From assembly GCA_963759095.1 (NCBI GenBank), contig CAVWYF010000036.1, forward strand, positions 337,764 through 401,763: 64,000 nucleotides of DNA, written 5' to 3'. The DNA is from Anderseniella sp963759095 (GTDB lineage: Bacteria > Pseudomonadota > Alphaproteobacteria > Rhizobiales > Aestuariivirgaceae). The notes under the pieces are model-generated. The model saw only the letters and a list, made by a program, of their open reading frames with translations, did not search any database and had not been told where the DNA came from. A program made the position numbers and the translations under genes. Positions within the stretch are counted from its first letter, which is position 1, and each line of letters opens with the position of its first letter. Below, piece by piece: positions 13,709 through 23,047 of this stretch.

Positions 13709-14599
13709 ATGAGCGGCAAGATCAAAAAGGCGGTGTTTCCCGTGGCAGGACTTGGTACGCGGTTTCTGCCGGCGACCAAGGCTGTTCCAAAAGAAATGCT
13801 GACGATTGTGGACCGTCCGGTCATCCAGCTTGCCGTTGATGAAGCGCGCGAAGCCGGTATTGAGCATTTCATCTTTGTGACCGGCCGCAACAAGGCGGTT
13901 ATCGAGGATCACTTTGACAAGCAGTTTGAACTCGAGGAAACCCTCAAACGCCGCAACAAGAACGTCGAACTCCAGATTCTCCAGTCAGACCTGCCCGGCG
14001 CGGGCCAGACCAGTTTTACACGCCAGCAGGAACCACTCGGCCTTGGTCACGCCGTGTGGTGCGCGCGTGAGCTTGTCGGCAATGAGCCGTTTGCCCTGTT
14101 GCTGCCTGACATGTTCATTCACGGTTCCCCCGGCTGCCTGGCACAGATGATGAATGTCTATGACGCGCACGGCGGCAATGTGATTGCAGTGGAAGAAGTG
14201 CCACACGACCAGGTGCACAAATATGGTGTTGTGGGCGTCGGCGCCGATGCCGGAGAGGGTTTTGAAATCACCTCAATGGTTGAAAAGCCAAAGCGCGAAG
14301 ATGCGCCGTCAAATCTCATTATTTCCGGACGTTACATTCTGCAGCCGGAAATCTTTGACTTGCTGGACAAGCAGACCGCAGGTGCCGGCGGTGAAATTCA
14401 ACTGACCGACAGCATGCTCAAACTGATGGACCAGCAGGATTTCTATGGCCTGAAGTTTACCGGAACCACTTACGATTGCGGCGACAAGGTCGGTTTTCTG
14501 GCAGCCAATGTTGCACTCGGACTGTCACGCGCAGACATAAGCCCGCAATTCACAAAAGTGCTGAAGCAGATTATCGCAAACAACGGTGGTCTGGATTAG
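13709..14599 (+). CDS. galU: UTP-glucose-1-phosphate uridylyltransferase
   Basis: 296 residues, full length. Nucleotidyltransferase fold with the signature GLGTRFLPATKAVPKEML (about residues 14-31), the metal and substrate blocks LLLPDMFIHG and VEKPKREDAPSNL, and the terminal LAANVALGLSR. It makes UDP-glucose from UTP and glucose-1-phosphate in the cytoplasm, for exopolysaccharide, LPS and glycolipids. It is divergent from galE, with which it shares the substrate pool. Intact, in contrast with its left neighbours. Confidence 0.96.
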   Translation: MSGKIKKAVFPVAGLGTRFLPATKAVPKEMLTIVDRPVIQLAVDEAREAGIEHFIFVTGRNKAVIEDHFDKQFELEETLKRRNKNVELQILQSDLPGAGQTSFTRQQEPLGLGHAVWCARELVGNEPFALLLPDMFIHGSPGCLAQMMNVYDAHGGNVIAVEEVPHDQVHKYGVVGVGADAGEGFEITSMVEKPKREDAPSNLIISGRYILQPEIFDLLDKQTAGAGGEIQLTDSMLKLMDQQDFYGLKFTGTTYDCGDKVGFLAANVALGLSRADISPQFTKVLKQIIANNGGLD

Positions 14600-14618
14600 G
14601 TCAGGAACCAAACGTGCC

Positions 14619-15065
14619 TTACGCCGGCTCGGTTTCAAGCACCATGCCGGACCCGCCGGTGATGCGCACTCTCGACCCGACAGGAGCATCGGTACCGGTG
14701 ACCCGCCACAGCGCATCGTCAATGCGCACCTCGCCTTCGCCGTTCACGATGGCTTTCTGCACCACTGCGGTTCGACCGACAAATGCATTCACGCGCTGGT
14801 TCAGATATGGCTGATTGACCTCATCCGTGGCCCGCGTTCTGACATAGCGCCGTCCAAGCAGAAGATAGACGACGGACAGCACGACAAACAGAACAACCTC
14901 CATCTGCCAGCTAAGCCCCAGAAACAGATCGACCAGGCCGACGCTCAATGCAGCCAGACCAAACCACACGAGAAATATGCTGGTGGCAACCAGTTCGCTG
15001 ACCAGCAGCAACCCGGCTATGATCCACCAGGTCCAGTCTCCAAAAATGCCCAGAATTTCAGCCAT
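14619..15065 (-). CDS. NfeD-family membrane protein
   Basis: 148 residues. Two to three transmembrane segments (WWIIAGLLLVSELVATSIFL, LAALSVGLVDLFLGL, VVLFVVLSVVYLLLGRR) are followed by a soluble OB-fold domain (about 85-146) with GRTAVVQKAIVNGEGEVRI and GSRVRITGGSGMVLETE, the NfeD C-terminal pattern. NfeD proteins partner SPFH/stomatin proteins in membrane microdomains. The gene lies 12 bases after the SPFH gene on the same strand, which confirms the pair. Confidence 0.88.
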   Translation of the reverse strand: MAEILGIFGDWTWWIIAGLLLVSELVATSIFLVWFGLAALSVGLVDLFLGLSWQMEVVLFVVLSVVYLLLGRRYVRTRATDEVNQPYLNQRVNAFVGRTAVVQKAIVNGEGEVRIDDALWRVTGTDAPVGSRVRITGGSGMVLETEPA

Positions 15066-15077
15066 CAGCCGTCGCCC

Positions 15078-16061
15078 CTATTGCTTCACTTTCGGCACGC
15101 TCGCGCCACGCTGCGCACTGCCGGTGCGCTGTGCGCCACCGCCACCTTGACCGAATGCTTCCTTGGCGATTTCGGCAACGCCTGCAACCGATCCGATCAA
15201 GCTGGAGGCTTCAACCGGCAGCATCAGCAATTTCTGGTTCGGTGATTTGGCAATGCTTTCCAGCGCTTTGATGTAGTTGTTGGCAACGAAGTAGTTTACC
15301 GCCTGAACATCACCTTCAGCAATGGCGACCGACACCATGCGTGTGGCATTTGCTTCCGCTTCAGCTGAACGCTCACGCGCCTCGGCATCCCGGAACGCAG
15401 CTTCACGCCTGCCTTCTGCATCCAGCATGATCGCCTGCTTTTCACCTTCGGCTTTGAGAATTGCCGATTCACGCGCACCCTGAGCCTCCAGAATGGCGGC
15501 ACGCTTGTCACGCTCTGCCTTCATCTGCCGGCCCATGGAATCAACCAGGTCGCGCGGCGGATTGATGTCCTTGATGTCAATGCGGGTCATCTTCACGCCC
15601 CATGGCGAGGTTGCCTGATCGACCACACCCAATATCGCGTGGTTGATCTCATCACGCTGTGACAGCAGGCTGTCCAGATCCATCGAGCCCATGACAGTAC
15701 GGATATTGGTCATGGTGATATTGAGAATGGCATTTTCCAACCGGTTGACTTCATAGGTCGCCTTGGCCGCATCCAGCACCTGAAAGAACGCCACGCCATC
15801 GACCTGCACCATGGCATTGTCCTTGGTGATGACCTCCTGGCTCGGCACTTCCAGCACCTGTTCCATCATGTTCATTTTTGAGCCGATCCGGTCGACGAAT
15901 GGCAGGATAATGCCAAGTCCCGGACTAAGCGTTTTGACATAGCGGCCAAATCGTTCGACCGTGTACTCAAAGCCCTGGGGCACGGTCGTAATCGCCTTGA
16001 ATAGGGTAATGACCGCCAGTGCAAGCAGCACCAGAACAAAAACGCTAAAACCTTCAAGCAT
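15078..16061 (-). CDS. SPFH/stomatin-family protein (QmcA-like)
   Basis: About 327 residues. One N-terminal membrane anchor (FSVFVLVLLALAVITLF) is followed by the SPFH/Band 7 domain: TVPQGFEYTVERFGRYVKTLSPGL is its hallmark start and WGVKMTRIDIKDINPPRDL its core. A long Ala/Glu-rich coiled coil follows (about 190-250). It assembles into oligomers at the inner membrane, often with FtsH, in lipid-raft-like domains. I prefer ATG 16061, with GAGGA about 9 bases upstream, to ATG 16076. The protein ends in a Gly/Ser-rich tail. It is paired with the NfeD gene. Confidence 0.88.
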   Translation of the reverse strand: MLEGFSVFVLVLLALAVITLFKAITTVPQGFEYTVERFGRYVKTLSPGLGIILPFVDRIGSKMNMMEQVLEVPSQEVITKDNAMVQVDGVAFFQVLDAAKATYEVNRLENAILNITMTNIRTVMGSMDLDSLLSQRDEINHAILGVVDQATSPWGVKMTRIDIKDINPPRDLVDSMGRQMKAERDKRAAILEAQGARESAILKAEGEKQAIMLDAEGRREAAFRDAEARERSAEAEANATRMVSVAIAEGDVQAVNYFVANNYIKALESIAKSPNQKLLMLPVEASSLIGSVAGVAEIAKEAFGQGGGGAQRTGSAQRGASVPKVKQ

Positions 16062-16199
16062 AAAACCAATCCTCATCTGAAAAGACGCACCCGTCTGCCA
16101 TTTCGCGGCAGACTGGATGAAATTGGTTAAGAACTACTTTGATTCGCCTGTCGCCCGGCGCAAATTCGTCAGCTTGCACAAACAGCAGGCAGACCAGGC

Positions 16200-17246
16200 T
16201 CAAACCCAGCCGGAAAGCTCCCGATCAATCAGCTGCTTCAGCATTTTCATCGACGCCTTGCTGTCGTTTAGACACGGTGCCACCGAAAAATTCTCACCAC
16301 CATGCTCGATGAATGTTTCTTTCACACCGATGGCAATTTCCTCAAGTGTTTCAACACAATCAGATGAAAAGCCCGGCGTAATGACGACGATGTTCTTGAC
16401 ACCGTCACTGGCCATTTTTTCAATTGTCTTGTCGGTATACGGCTGCAGCCATTCTTCCGTTCCGAACCGTGACTGGAAGGTGATGATCAACTCGCCCTGC
16501 TTCATGCCCATCCGCTCGCGCAACAGACGTGCGGTCTTCTGGCAATGGCAGTGATAGGGATCACCGCGCATCAGGTATGACTTCGGCAGCCCATGGAACG
16601 ACGCCACAACAACATCCGGTTTGTAATCGATGGATTTCAGGTGTGCTTTCAGGCTGGTTGCCAGTGCATCAATGTAAGCCGGATCATCGTGATAGGGCGG
16701 CACTGTACGGACGGCCGGCTGCCACCGCATCTGTTTCAGCGCGTCATAGCTTTTATCAAGCGCCGTTGCCGTCGTGGTCGCTGAATATTGCGGGTAGAGC
16801 GGAAACAGCACGACCTTGTCACAGCCTAAGCTTTTCAGGTGCTCGATACGGTCCTTCACCGGCGGCATGCCATAGCGCATGGCCCAGTCAACCACCATGT
16901 CGGGGTTTCCCGAGTACAGCTTGCTCAGTTGCTCGGATTGCGACCGGGTTATGGTCTTCAGCGGAGACTCATTGCGCTCCTTGTTCCAGATCTGCTCATA
17001 GGCATGGCCGGATTTGCTGGGCCGGAACGTCAACACGATGCCATTGAGAATGACCCACCATAGCGCCCGGTTAGTCTCGATCACCCGCGGGTCCGACAGG
17101 AATTCCTTCAGATAGCGCCGCATCGGCCAGTAGCTGGTGGCCTCCGGCGTACCCAAATTCATGATCAAGATACCGATCTTGCCACCTGTGACCGGCGGAT
17201 GGTCGGCAGGCAGCGCAAACGAGCGATTGTTGGGATTGTCCGGCAT
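16200..17246 (-). CDS. hemH: Ferrochelatase
   Basis: 348 residues, standard length. It inserts ferrous iron into protoporphyrin IX, the last step of protoheme synthesis. Recognisable are the start GKIGILIMNLGTPEA, the block VVLFPLYPQYSATTTAT, the metal-site histidine in VVASFHGLPKSYLMRGDPY, the glutamate region SRFGTEEWLQPYTD and the end VVITPGFSSDCVETLEEI. The protein is peripheral at the inner membrane. ctaA, which acts further along the heme path, is elsewhere in the window. It stands between the SPFH gene and the Liv operon with spacers on both sides. Confidence 0.95.
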   Translation of the reverse strand: MPDNPNNRSFALPADHPPVTGGKIGILIMNLGTPEATSYWPMRRYLKEFLSDPRVIETNRALWWVILNGIVLTFRPSKSGHAYEQIWNKERNESPLKTITRSQSEQLSKLYSGNPDMVVDWAMRYGMPPVKDRIEHLKSLGCDKVVLFPLYPQYSATTTATALDKSYDALKQMRWQPAVRTVPPYHDDPAYIDALATSLKAHLKSIDYKPDVVVASFHGLPKSYLMRGDPYHCHCQKTARLLRERMGMKQGELIITFQSRFGTEEWLQPYTDKTIEKMASDGVKNIVVITPGFSSDCVETLEEIAIGVKETFIEHGGENFSVAPCLNDSKASMKMLKQLIDRELSGWV

Positions 17247-17303
17247 GGTCTTCCTGATGTTTTGTATGTCGCTCTAGGAGTACGGCTTGTACCAGATAAC
17301 AGA

Positions 17304-18539
17304 TCAGGCAGCAGCAGGACGATCGTCTGAAATTACCTTCCCGTCATTTGCCAGACTACCTACGGTAACCAGTTCGACCTGTCCACGTATCTTGCAGATC
17401 TTCTGCATGGTCTGGGCAACTGCATCCGCCAGGCCGTCGACCGGATTGCTGCATTCTGCCTGCAGCACCAGGGTGTCCTGTTCATTGCTGCGCCCGACGA
17501 CAAGGCGCAGTTTACCAAGCTCGGGATGGGCCTTGCCGATGTCTGCAACCTGCGAGGGATGGACGAACATGCCCTTGACCTTGGTGGTCTGGTCTGCCCG
17601 GCCCATCCAGCCCCTGATGCGCTGGTTGGTGCGTCCACAAGGGCTGGCGCCCGGCAGAATTGCCGACAGGTCTCCAGTGCCGAAGCGGATCATCGGATAG
17701 GTCTTGTTGAAATTGCTGACAACCACTTCACCGACTTCACCTTCGGAAACCGGTTCATTGGTGCCTGGACGCACAATCTCGAGGATCACGCCTTCATCGA
17801 CGATCATGCCGTCCACTGCTTCGCTCTCATAGGCAATGACGCCGACATCAGCCGTGGCATAACACTGCAATACGCTGACCCCGCGACTGGTATATTCTTC
17901 GCGAAGGCTTGGAAACAATGCGCCGCCTGAAACCAGTGCCCGCTTGATCGAGGACACGTCACGACCGGCTTCTGCGGCCTTGTCCTGCAGGATTTTCAGA
18001 AAATCCGGTGTACCGGTGAACCCGACAGGTTTCAGCGCCTCGATATTGTCCATCTGCAGTTCGGTGTTACCGATACCGGCAGGGATAACCGCGCATCCCA
18101 GCGCACGCGCACCTTCGTCGAGAATGAAACCACCCGGTGTCAGATGGTAGGCGAAGCAATTGTGCACCATGTCACCCGGCCTGAAACCGGCAGCAAACAG
18201 CGCACGCGCCCCGCGCCAGGGGTCAGCGGCAAGTCCCATTGGTTCGAAAATCGGACCCGGTGACATAAACACCCTGCCCCAGGTTTCCGGACCGCCTGGT
18301 GTAAAACCACCAAAAGGCGGTTCAGCCGCCTGCAGGTCTTTCAGGTCGGTCTTGCGCAACACCGGCAACCGCGCCAATGCCTGTCTGGATGTAACCTGCG
18401 ATGGCTGCACATCCGCCAGGTAGCGTTTCCAGCCGGGTGCGGTCATCGCATAATCGATCTGAGCCGGCAGATCCTGGAAAAGTTGCGCCTCGCGTTCCTC
18501 GGGATCACGCGTCTCCAGCTCATCGAAATACGAAGTCAT
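17304..18539 (-). CDS. Phenylacetate-CoA ligase (PaaK) family protein, atypical
   Basis: 411 residues; last gene of the Liv operon. It has the overall PaaK/CapK pattern: N-terminal RLPVLRKTDLKDLQ, the middle block ALVSGGALFPSLREEY, the acidic motif RFGTGDLSA, then WMGRADQTTKVKGMFVHPSQV and the terminal lysine region LANDGKVISDD. However the ATP-binding loop, normally SSGTTGKPT, is here MSPGPIFEPMG, so adenylation by the usual route is uncertain. Its place beside LivF suggests that it works on the imported substrate or its product, probably as a CoA-ligase-like enzyme. The substrate is unknown. Confidence 0.75.
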   Translation of the reverse strand: MTSYFDELETRDPEEREAQLFQDLPAQIDYAMTAPGWKRYLADVQPSQVTSRQALARLPVLRKTDLKDLQAAEPPFGGFTPGGPETWGRVFMSPGPIFEPMGLAADPWRGARALFAAGFRPGDMVHNCFAYHLTPGGFILDEGARALGCAVIPAGIGNTELQMDNIEALKPVGFTGTPDFLKILQDKAAEAGRDVSSIKRALVSGGALFPSLREEYTSRGVSVLQCYATADVGVIAYESEAVDGMIVDEGVILEIVRPGTNEPVSEGEVGEVVVSNFNKTYPMIRFGTGDLSAILPGASPCGRTNQRIRGWMGRADQTTKVKGMFVHPSQVADIGKAHPELGKLRLVVGRSNEQDTLVLQAECSNPVDGLADAVAQTMQKICKIRGQVELVTVGSLANDGKVISDDRPAAA

Positions 18540-18584
18540 GATGTCAGTTCCAAACTGTCTTGAGCGAGATCTTTATTCCGGTAG

Positions 18585-19430
18585 TCAGGCCAGCCAGCGC
18601 TTGCGCCGCTTGTAGGCTTTCACATTCTTGAACGAGCGCCGGTTTTCGCCCGACACGCCAAGATAGAATTCCTTCACGTCTTCATTGTCACGCAGCGCTG
18701 AGGCCTCCCCGTCCAGCACGACACGGCCGTTTTCCAGAATATAGCCGTACTTGGCATAGCGCAGCGCGATATTGGTATTCTGCTCGGCCAGCAGGAAGGA
18801 TACACCTTCGTTCTCATTCAGCTTTTTGACAATTTCGAAGATTTCCTCGACCAGCTGCGGTGCCAGGCCCATGGAAGGTTCATCCAGGAGTATGGTCGTC
18901 GGGCGCGACATCAGTGCCCGCCCGATGGCACACATTTGCTGCTCGCCACCGGACGTGTAACCGGCTTGCGAGGTACGGCGCTCGCGCAGCCGCGGAAAAT
19001 AATTGTAGACCATCTCAAGGTCCTGGGCGATTGCCGCGCGTCCGTCACGCCGGGTAAAGGCACCAGCCAGGAGATTGTCTTCGATGGTCAGATGTTCAAA
19101 ACAGTGACGGCCTTCCATCACCTGGATGCAGCCGCGCTTCACCATCTCGTTGGGCGTAAGCTGGTCGCACCGCTCGCCCTTGAATTCAATGGTTCCCTTG
19201 GTCACGTCGCCGCGTTCTGCACGCAGCAGGTTCGATACCGCTTTCAGGGTCGTGGTCTTGCCGGCACCGTTTGCACCCAGCAAGGCGGTAATACCGCCCA
19301 GCGGCACATCGAGTGATACCCCCTTCAACACCAGAATGACGTGGTTGTAGATCACCTCGATATTGTTGATCGACAGAACGGGTTCTGCGGTTTGTGCTTC
19401 AGTTTCTTGCGCAGCTAGTGTCTTGGCCAT
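18585..19430 (-). CDS. livF: Branched-chain/organic-acid type ABC transporter ATP-binding protein
   Basis: 281 residues. ABC ATPase with Walker A GANGAGKTT, the signature SGGEQQM (slightly varied from LSGGQ), Walker B ILLDEPSMGLAP and the D-loop/H-loop region LLAEQNTNIAL. The LivF type is shown by EGRHCFEHLTIEDNL. It is longer than standard LivF (about 235) through an N-terminal extension of about 20 residues and a basic C-terminal tail (KNVKAYKRRKRW). It energises import together with LivG. It follows the binding-protein gene after a GC-rich hairpin. Confidence 0.88.
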   Translation of the reverse strand: MAKTLAAQETEAQTAEPVLSINNIEVIYNHVILVLKGVSLDVPLGGITALLGANGAGKTTTLKAVSNLLRAERGDVTKGTIEFKGERCDQLTPNEMVKRGCIQVMEGRHCFEHLTIEDNLLAGAFTRRDGRAAIAQDLEMVYNYFPRLRERRTSQAGYTSGGEQQMCAIGRALMSRPTTILLDEPSMGLAPQLVEEIFEIVKKLNENEGVSFLLAEQNTNIALRYAKYGYILENGRVVLDGEASALRDNEDVKEFYLGVSGENRRSFKNVKAYKRRKRWLA

Positions 19431-19467
19431 GGAAAAAGGCTTTCGATTGACTGTTTTTCGGTGATCA

Positions 19468-19498
19468 GCCCCGCCTGCCCGGATAAGGCAGGCGGGGC
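19468..19498 (-). terminator. GC-rich intercistronic hairpin between livK and livF
   Basis: Perfect 12-base stem GCCCCGCCTGCC / GGCAGGCGGGGC with a 7-base loop. No T-run follows on the coding strand, so partial termination or 3'-end protection of the upstream livK transcript is more likely than a full stop. Confidence 0.6.
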
Positions 19499-19531
19499 AA
19501 TATCGTTTGGTCTCAGACTACTTCACCGCGA

Positions 19532-20839
19532 TTATTCGCAGGTCTGTGTCTCCCACTCAGGCTTGTCTGCCAGATACTTGTCTGCCGCAGCTTCCAGAAG
19601 TGGCCGCACGACAGCGGTATCAGGTGCGATCGGGTCTGAAATCTTGACCCAGTCCTTGCCGTCCCACTGCTGGATGAACACCGAACCGGCACCTTCATGG
19701 TCCTTGCACGAGCCCTTGATCGGAGCCGTAAAGCCTTCAAGACCAAGCTCCTTCAGGCGTGCTTCTGACAGGTCAAAGGTCTCAAAGCCATCACGCAGGT
19801 CAGCACCGGTTATGACTTTTTTGCCGGTCTTGGCCTGGGCCGCGCGAATGCCTTCGGCAATCAGCACGGAGTTGAACAGGCCACGGTTGTACAGGACATC
19901 ACCGACAAGGTCCTTGCTGGCAACCTGGCTGCCGCCCTTGTCGACGACATGCTTGATCACATCCTGAAGAGCCGGGAAGTCGGTACCGACGCCGGAAAAG
20001 TTGGCGGCCTTGTAGCCCTTGCCGGCTTCACCGACCGAACGCAGGTCCGAGTGCGCGCCTGCCCACCAGTTGCCAATGAATTGGTCCAGCGGATACTTGA
20101 TCTTGGCGGCTTCCTTAACGGCAGTGGCGTTCATCGCACCCCAGCCCCACATGATCATGTAGTCAGGGCGTTCCTTGCGGACATTCAGCCATTGAGAACC
20201 CTGGTTCTGCATTTCCTTCACACCAACCGGGAACTTGGCAACCTCAAAACCCTGATCCTTGGCTAACTGCTCAAGCAGCGGGATGGGTTCCTTGCCGTAG
20301 CCAACATCAAGATAGATGAAGCCGACTTTCTTGCCCTTGAGGCCACCATTGGCATCGATGTACTTGAGGATCGATGACAACTGGCTCCAGTAGCTCGTCG
20401 GATAGGTGAAGGTCCACGGGAACTTCTCGCCGATAGCGGCAGCCGACAGGCCATAACCCATTGAGAGCACCGGAATCTTGTCAACCGGTGCTTTTGGAAT
20501 GAGCTGCAACGTGATGCCGGTTGAATACGGATTGTACACCAGAGCGCCCTTGCCCTTGGTGGACTCGTAACACTCTACACCCTTCTGGGCATTGTAGCCG
20601 GTTTCACATTCTTCAACGACAATCTTGACGCCGCCAATGCCGCCATCACGGGCATTCAGCATGTTGAAGTAGTCGGCATAGCCGTTTGCCAAGGGTGTGC
20701 CACCACTGGCAAATGGCCCGGTACGATAGCTCAGCGAAGGCACGAACATCGTGTCTTCGGCCTGTGCCACCTGGGCCGTGGTAAATGTAGCACCCGCCAA
20801 AGTGGCAAAGGCTACACCAGTCATCAAAAGCTTCTTCAT
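19532..20839 (-). CDS. ABC transporter periplasmic substrate-binding protein (Liv type)
   Basis: About 435 residues. A clear signal peptide (KKLLMTGVAFATLAGATFTT, cleavage after QVAQA) is followed by a type I periplasmic binding fold (Peripla_BP_6): FVPSLSYRTGPFASGGTPLANG, GGVKIVVEECETGYNAQKGVECYE, KKVGFIYLDVGYGKEP. ATG 20839 is preceded by GGAGGAAAC, so the longer frame to 21046 is rejected. Family members of this length occur beside acyl-CoA synthetases and bind carboxylates rather than branched-chain amino acids, but the ligand cannot be read from sequence. It is located in mid-operon after livM. Confidence 0.88.
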   Translation of the reverse strand: MKKLLMTGVAFATLAGATFTTAQVAQAEDTMFVPSLSYRTGPFASGGTPLANGYADYFNMLNARDGGIGGVKIVVEECETGYNAQKGVECYESTKGKGALVYNPYSTGITLQLIPKAPVDKIPVLSMGYGLSAAAIGEKFPWTFTYPTSYWSQLSSILKYIDANGGLKGKKVGFIYLDVGYGKEPIPLLEQLAKDQGFEVAKFPVGVKEMQNQGSQWLNVRKERPDYMIMWGWGAMNATAVKEAAKIKYPLDQFIGNWWAGAHSDLRSVGEAGKGYKAANFSGVGTDFPALQDVIKHVVDKGGSQVASKDLVGDVLYNRGLFNSVLIAEGIRAAQAKTGKKVITGADLRDGFETFDLSEARLKELGLEGFTAPIKGSCKDHEGAGSVFIQQWDGKDWVKISDPIAPDTAVVRPLLEAAADKYLADKPEWETQTCE

Positions 20840-20969
20840 TAGTTTCCTCCCTGAATACCGTCCCATTGTGGATCCGGTTGCTTTTGCTAAAATTTGCGCC
20901 ATCTGATCCGTACTCCCGGACTGACGACACTTCAGTTTCTTGCTCCCAGTAAATGCTTCATCTCTCAGA

Positions 20970-22049
20970 TCAGGAGTAGGGGAACGGCCACGTCCTGAGT
21001 TTCTCTTTTGCAATCTGCCACAGTCGAGCAAGCCCGTGTGGCTCAACGATCAGGAAAAAGATGATCATACCACCTATCATCATGAAGTTGATGTGCTCGA
21101 CGGTTGCAGCATTAATGTCCAGCCCCAGCGCACCTGGCAGCGCCCGGATTATGATCGGCAATATCCAGATGAAAGCCGCGCCCATGTAACAACCGATCAG
21201 TGAACCAAGCCCGCCGATGATTGCCATGAACAGGAACAGGAACGAATGATTGATATCAAAGCTTTCAACTTCAGCCGCGCCAAGCCAGAAAAACACACCC
21301 ATGGCACCTGCGACACCGCAATAAAATGATGACACCGCAAAAGCCGACAGCTTGGCATATAGCGGGCGCACGCCCATCAGCTCGGCGGCGATATCCATGT
21401 CGCGGATCATCATCCAGGACCGCCCGATGCGGCCGCGAATGATATTGGATGCAATCCACGTCATGAACAGCACGATAGACAGCACAACCAGATAGCGGGT
21501 CACAGGCTGTGCGGCAGCACCTGAAAGGATCACGCCGAAGCCTTCGCGTTGCGGTACTTCGATGGCACCGGAATCATTGTAGTTGTAAAGCCACGGTATC
21601 CGGATAAAGGCCCATTCCAGGAAGAACTGTGCCGCCAGTGTGGTAACCGCAAGATAAAAACCCTTGATGCGCAGCGACGGCAAGCCGAACAGGATTCCGA
21701 CACCGGCGGCAAAGAACCCGGACAACAGCACCATGATGATGATGTTCACGTCAGGAAAAATGGTCGTCAGCTTGTAACAGGAATACGCCCCTACCCCCAT
21801 GAAGGCACCGGTGCCCAGCGACAGCTGCCCGGTATAACCAACCAGGATGTTCAGGCCGATGGTGGCCAGCGTAAACACCAGAAACGGGATCATCACCGTA
21901 GTGATGAAAAAATCATTCCCGGCCATCGGTATCACCACATAGGCAATCACCAGCATGGCGATAATGCCGAGCTTGTCCTGCAGGATCGGAAACACCTGGC
22001 TGTCGGCAGTGTAGTTCGTCTTGAACTGGCCTACTTCACGATAAAACAT
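20970..22049 (-). CDS. livM: ABC transporter permease, LivM family
   Basis: 359 residues with about nine to ten hydrophobic segments. The LivM/BPD_transp_2 pattern is visible: LNILVGYTGQLSLGTGAFMGVGAY, a long loop, then SFYCGVAGAMGVFFW and AIIGGLGSLIGCYMGAAFI. Together with LivH it forms the inner-membrane channel. A 19-base gap separates it from livH upstream. A spacer of about 130 bases before livK may carry a secondary promoter or processing site. Confidence 0.9.
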   Translation of the reverse strand: MFYREVGQFKTNYTADSQVFPILQDKLGIIAMLVIAYVVIPMAGNDFFITTVMIPFLVFTLATIGLNILVGYTGQLSLGTGAFMGVGAYSCYKLTTIFPDVNIIIMVLLSGFFAAGVGILFGLPSLRIKGFYLAVTTLAAQFFLEWAFIRIPWLYNYNDSGAIEVPQREGFGVILSGAAAQPVTRYLVVLSIVLFMTWIASNIIRGRIGRSWMMIRDMDIAAELMGVRPLYAKLSAFAVSSFYCGVAGAMGVFFWLGAAEVESFDINHSFLFLFMAIIGGLGSLIGCYMGAAFIWILPIIIRALPGALGLDINAATVEHINFMMIGGMIIFFLIVEPHGLARLWQIAKEKLRTWPFPYS

Positions 22050-22068
22050 TTTTGTTCCCAGCCTCGCC

Positions 22069-23025
22069 CTAAATCCGTTCGATGATTTTTTCGCCGAACA
22101 GCCCTTGTGGCCGGAACAGCAGGAAGATCAACGCAATCACATATGCAAACCAGCCCTCGACACCGCTGCCTAAAAGCCCGCCCCAGTAAATCTCAAACAG
22201 CTTCTCGCCAAATCCGATCACCAGGCCGCCGATAATGGCGCCGGGAATGGAGGTGAATCCGCCTATGATCAGTACCGGCAGGGCTTTCAGCGCAACAATC
22301 TGCAAGGCAAACGACACGTCCGACTTGGCGCCCCACATGATGCCGGTTGCCAGCGCCACGATACCGGCGGCAAACCACACGATAACCCAGATCTGGTTGA
22401 GCGAAATACCAACCGACAAGGCTGCCTGGTGGTCATCTGCCACGGCGCGCAAGGCCCGGCCAATGCGGGTCTTGTTGAAAAATATCGCCAGCGCCGTCAC
22501 CAGGATGATCGCCATGATGACGGCGGCCACATCGAGATGTTCAATAATGAGAATTCCGCCGAAAGGTTCAAATGTCGTCGATCCGGTCGGCAGCCCGAGT
22601 TCCGCGGCAATCATCGGTTTCGGCTCACCGCCGAACACGTATTCGCCAAACCCGATGAGAAAGTAATTCAACCCGATTGTGGCCATGAACAGGATGATTT
22701 CCTCCTGGTTCACCAGGTTTCGCAGCACAATGCGCTCCACCAGCCACGCCAGTACAAACATCGCCCCGATGGTCAGGATCAACGCAATCCAGGCCGGTAT
22801 GCCTGCCTGGTAAAGGCCAACCAGGGTCAGTGCTGCAAACACCACCATGATGCCCTGCGCAAAGTTGAACACGCCGGACGCCTTGAAAATCAGCACGAAG
22901 CCCAGCGCAATCAGCGAGTACAGCGTTCCCGCCACAAACCCCGACCACAAGACCTGCAGGAAGAAATCCGGCGCGGACCCCATCTGCACAAACGGGTCGA
23001 TCAGAATGTTGTAAAGAATATCCAT
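22069..23025 (-). CDS. livH: ABC transporter permease, LivH family
   Basis: 318 residues, eight or more membrane segments. Family blocks: GFVAGTLYSLIALGFVLIFKASGVFNFAQG near the N-terminus (split here only for reference), RIGRALRAVADDHQAA in the cytoplasmic loop, and IIGGFTSIPGAIIGGLVIGFGE near the end. It forms the translocation path with LivM. It lies 22 bases after livG and 19 before livM. Confidence 0.9.
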   Translation of the reverse strand: MDILYNILIDPFVQMGSAPDFFLQVLWSGFVAGTLYSLIALGFVLIFKASGVFNFAQGIMVVFAALTLVGLYQAGIPAWIALILTIGAMFVLAWLVERIVLRNLVNQEEIILFMATIGLNYFLIGFGEYVFGGEPKPMIAAELGLPTGSTTFEPFGGILIIEHLDVAAVIMAIILVTALAIFFNKTRIGRALRAVADDHQAALSVGISLNQIWVIVWFAAGIVALATGIMWGAKSDVSFALQIVALKALPVLIIGGFTSIPGAIIGGLVIGFGEKLFEIYWGGLLGSGVEGWFAYVIALIFLLFRPQGLFGEKIIERI

Positions 23026-23047
23026 TATTGCCTGTTCCCCTGATCTG

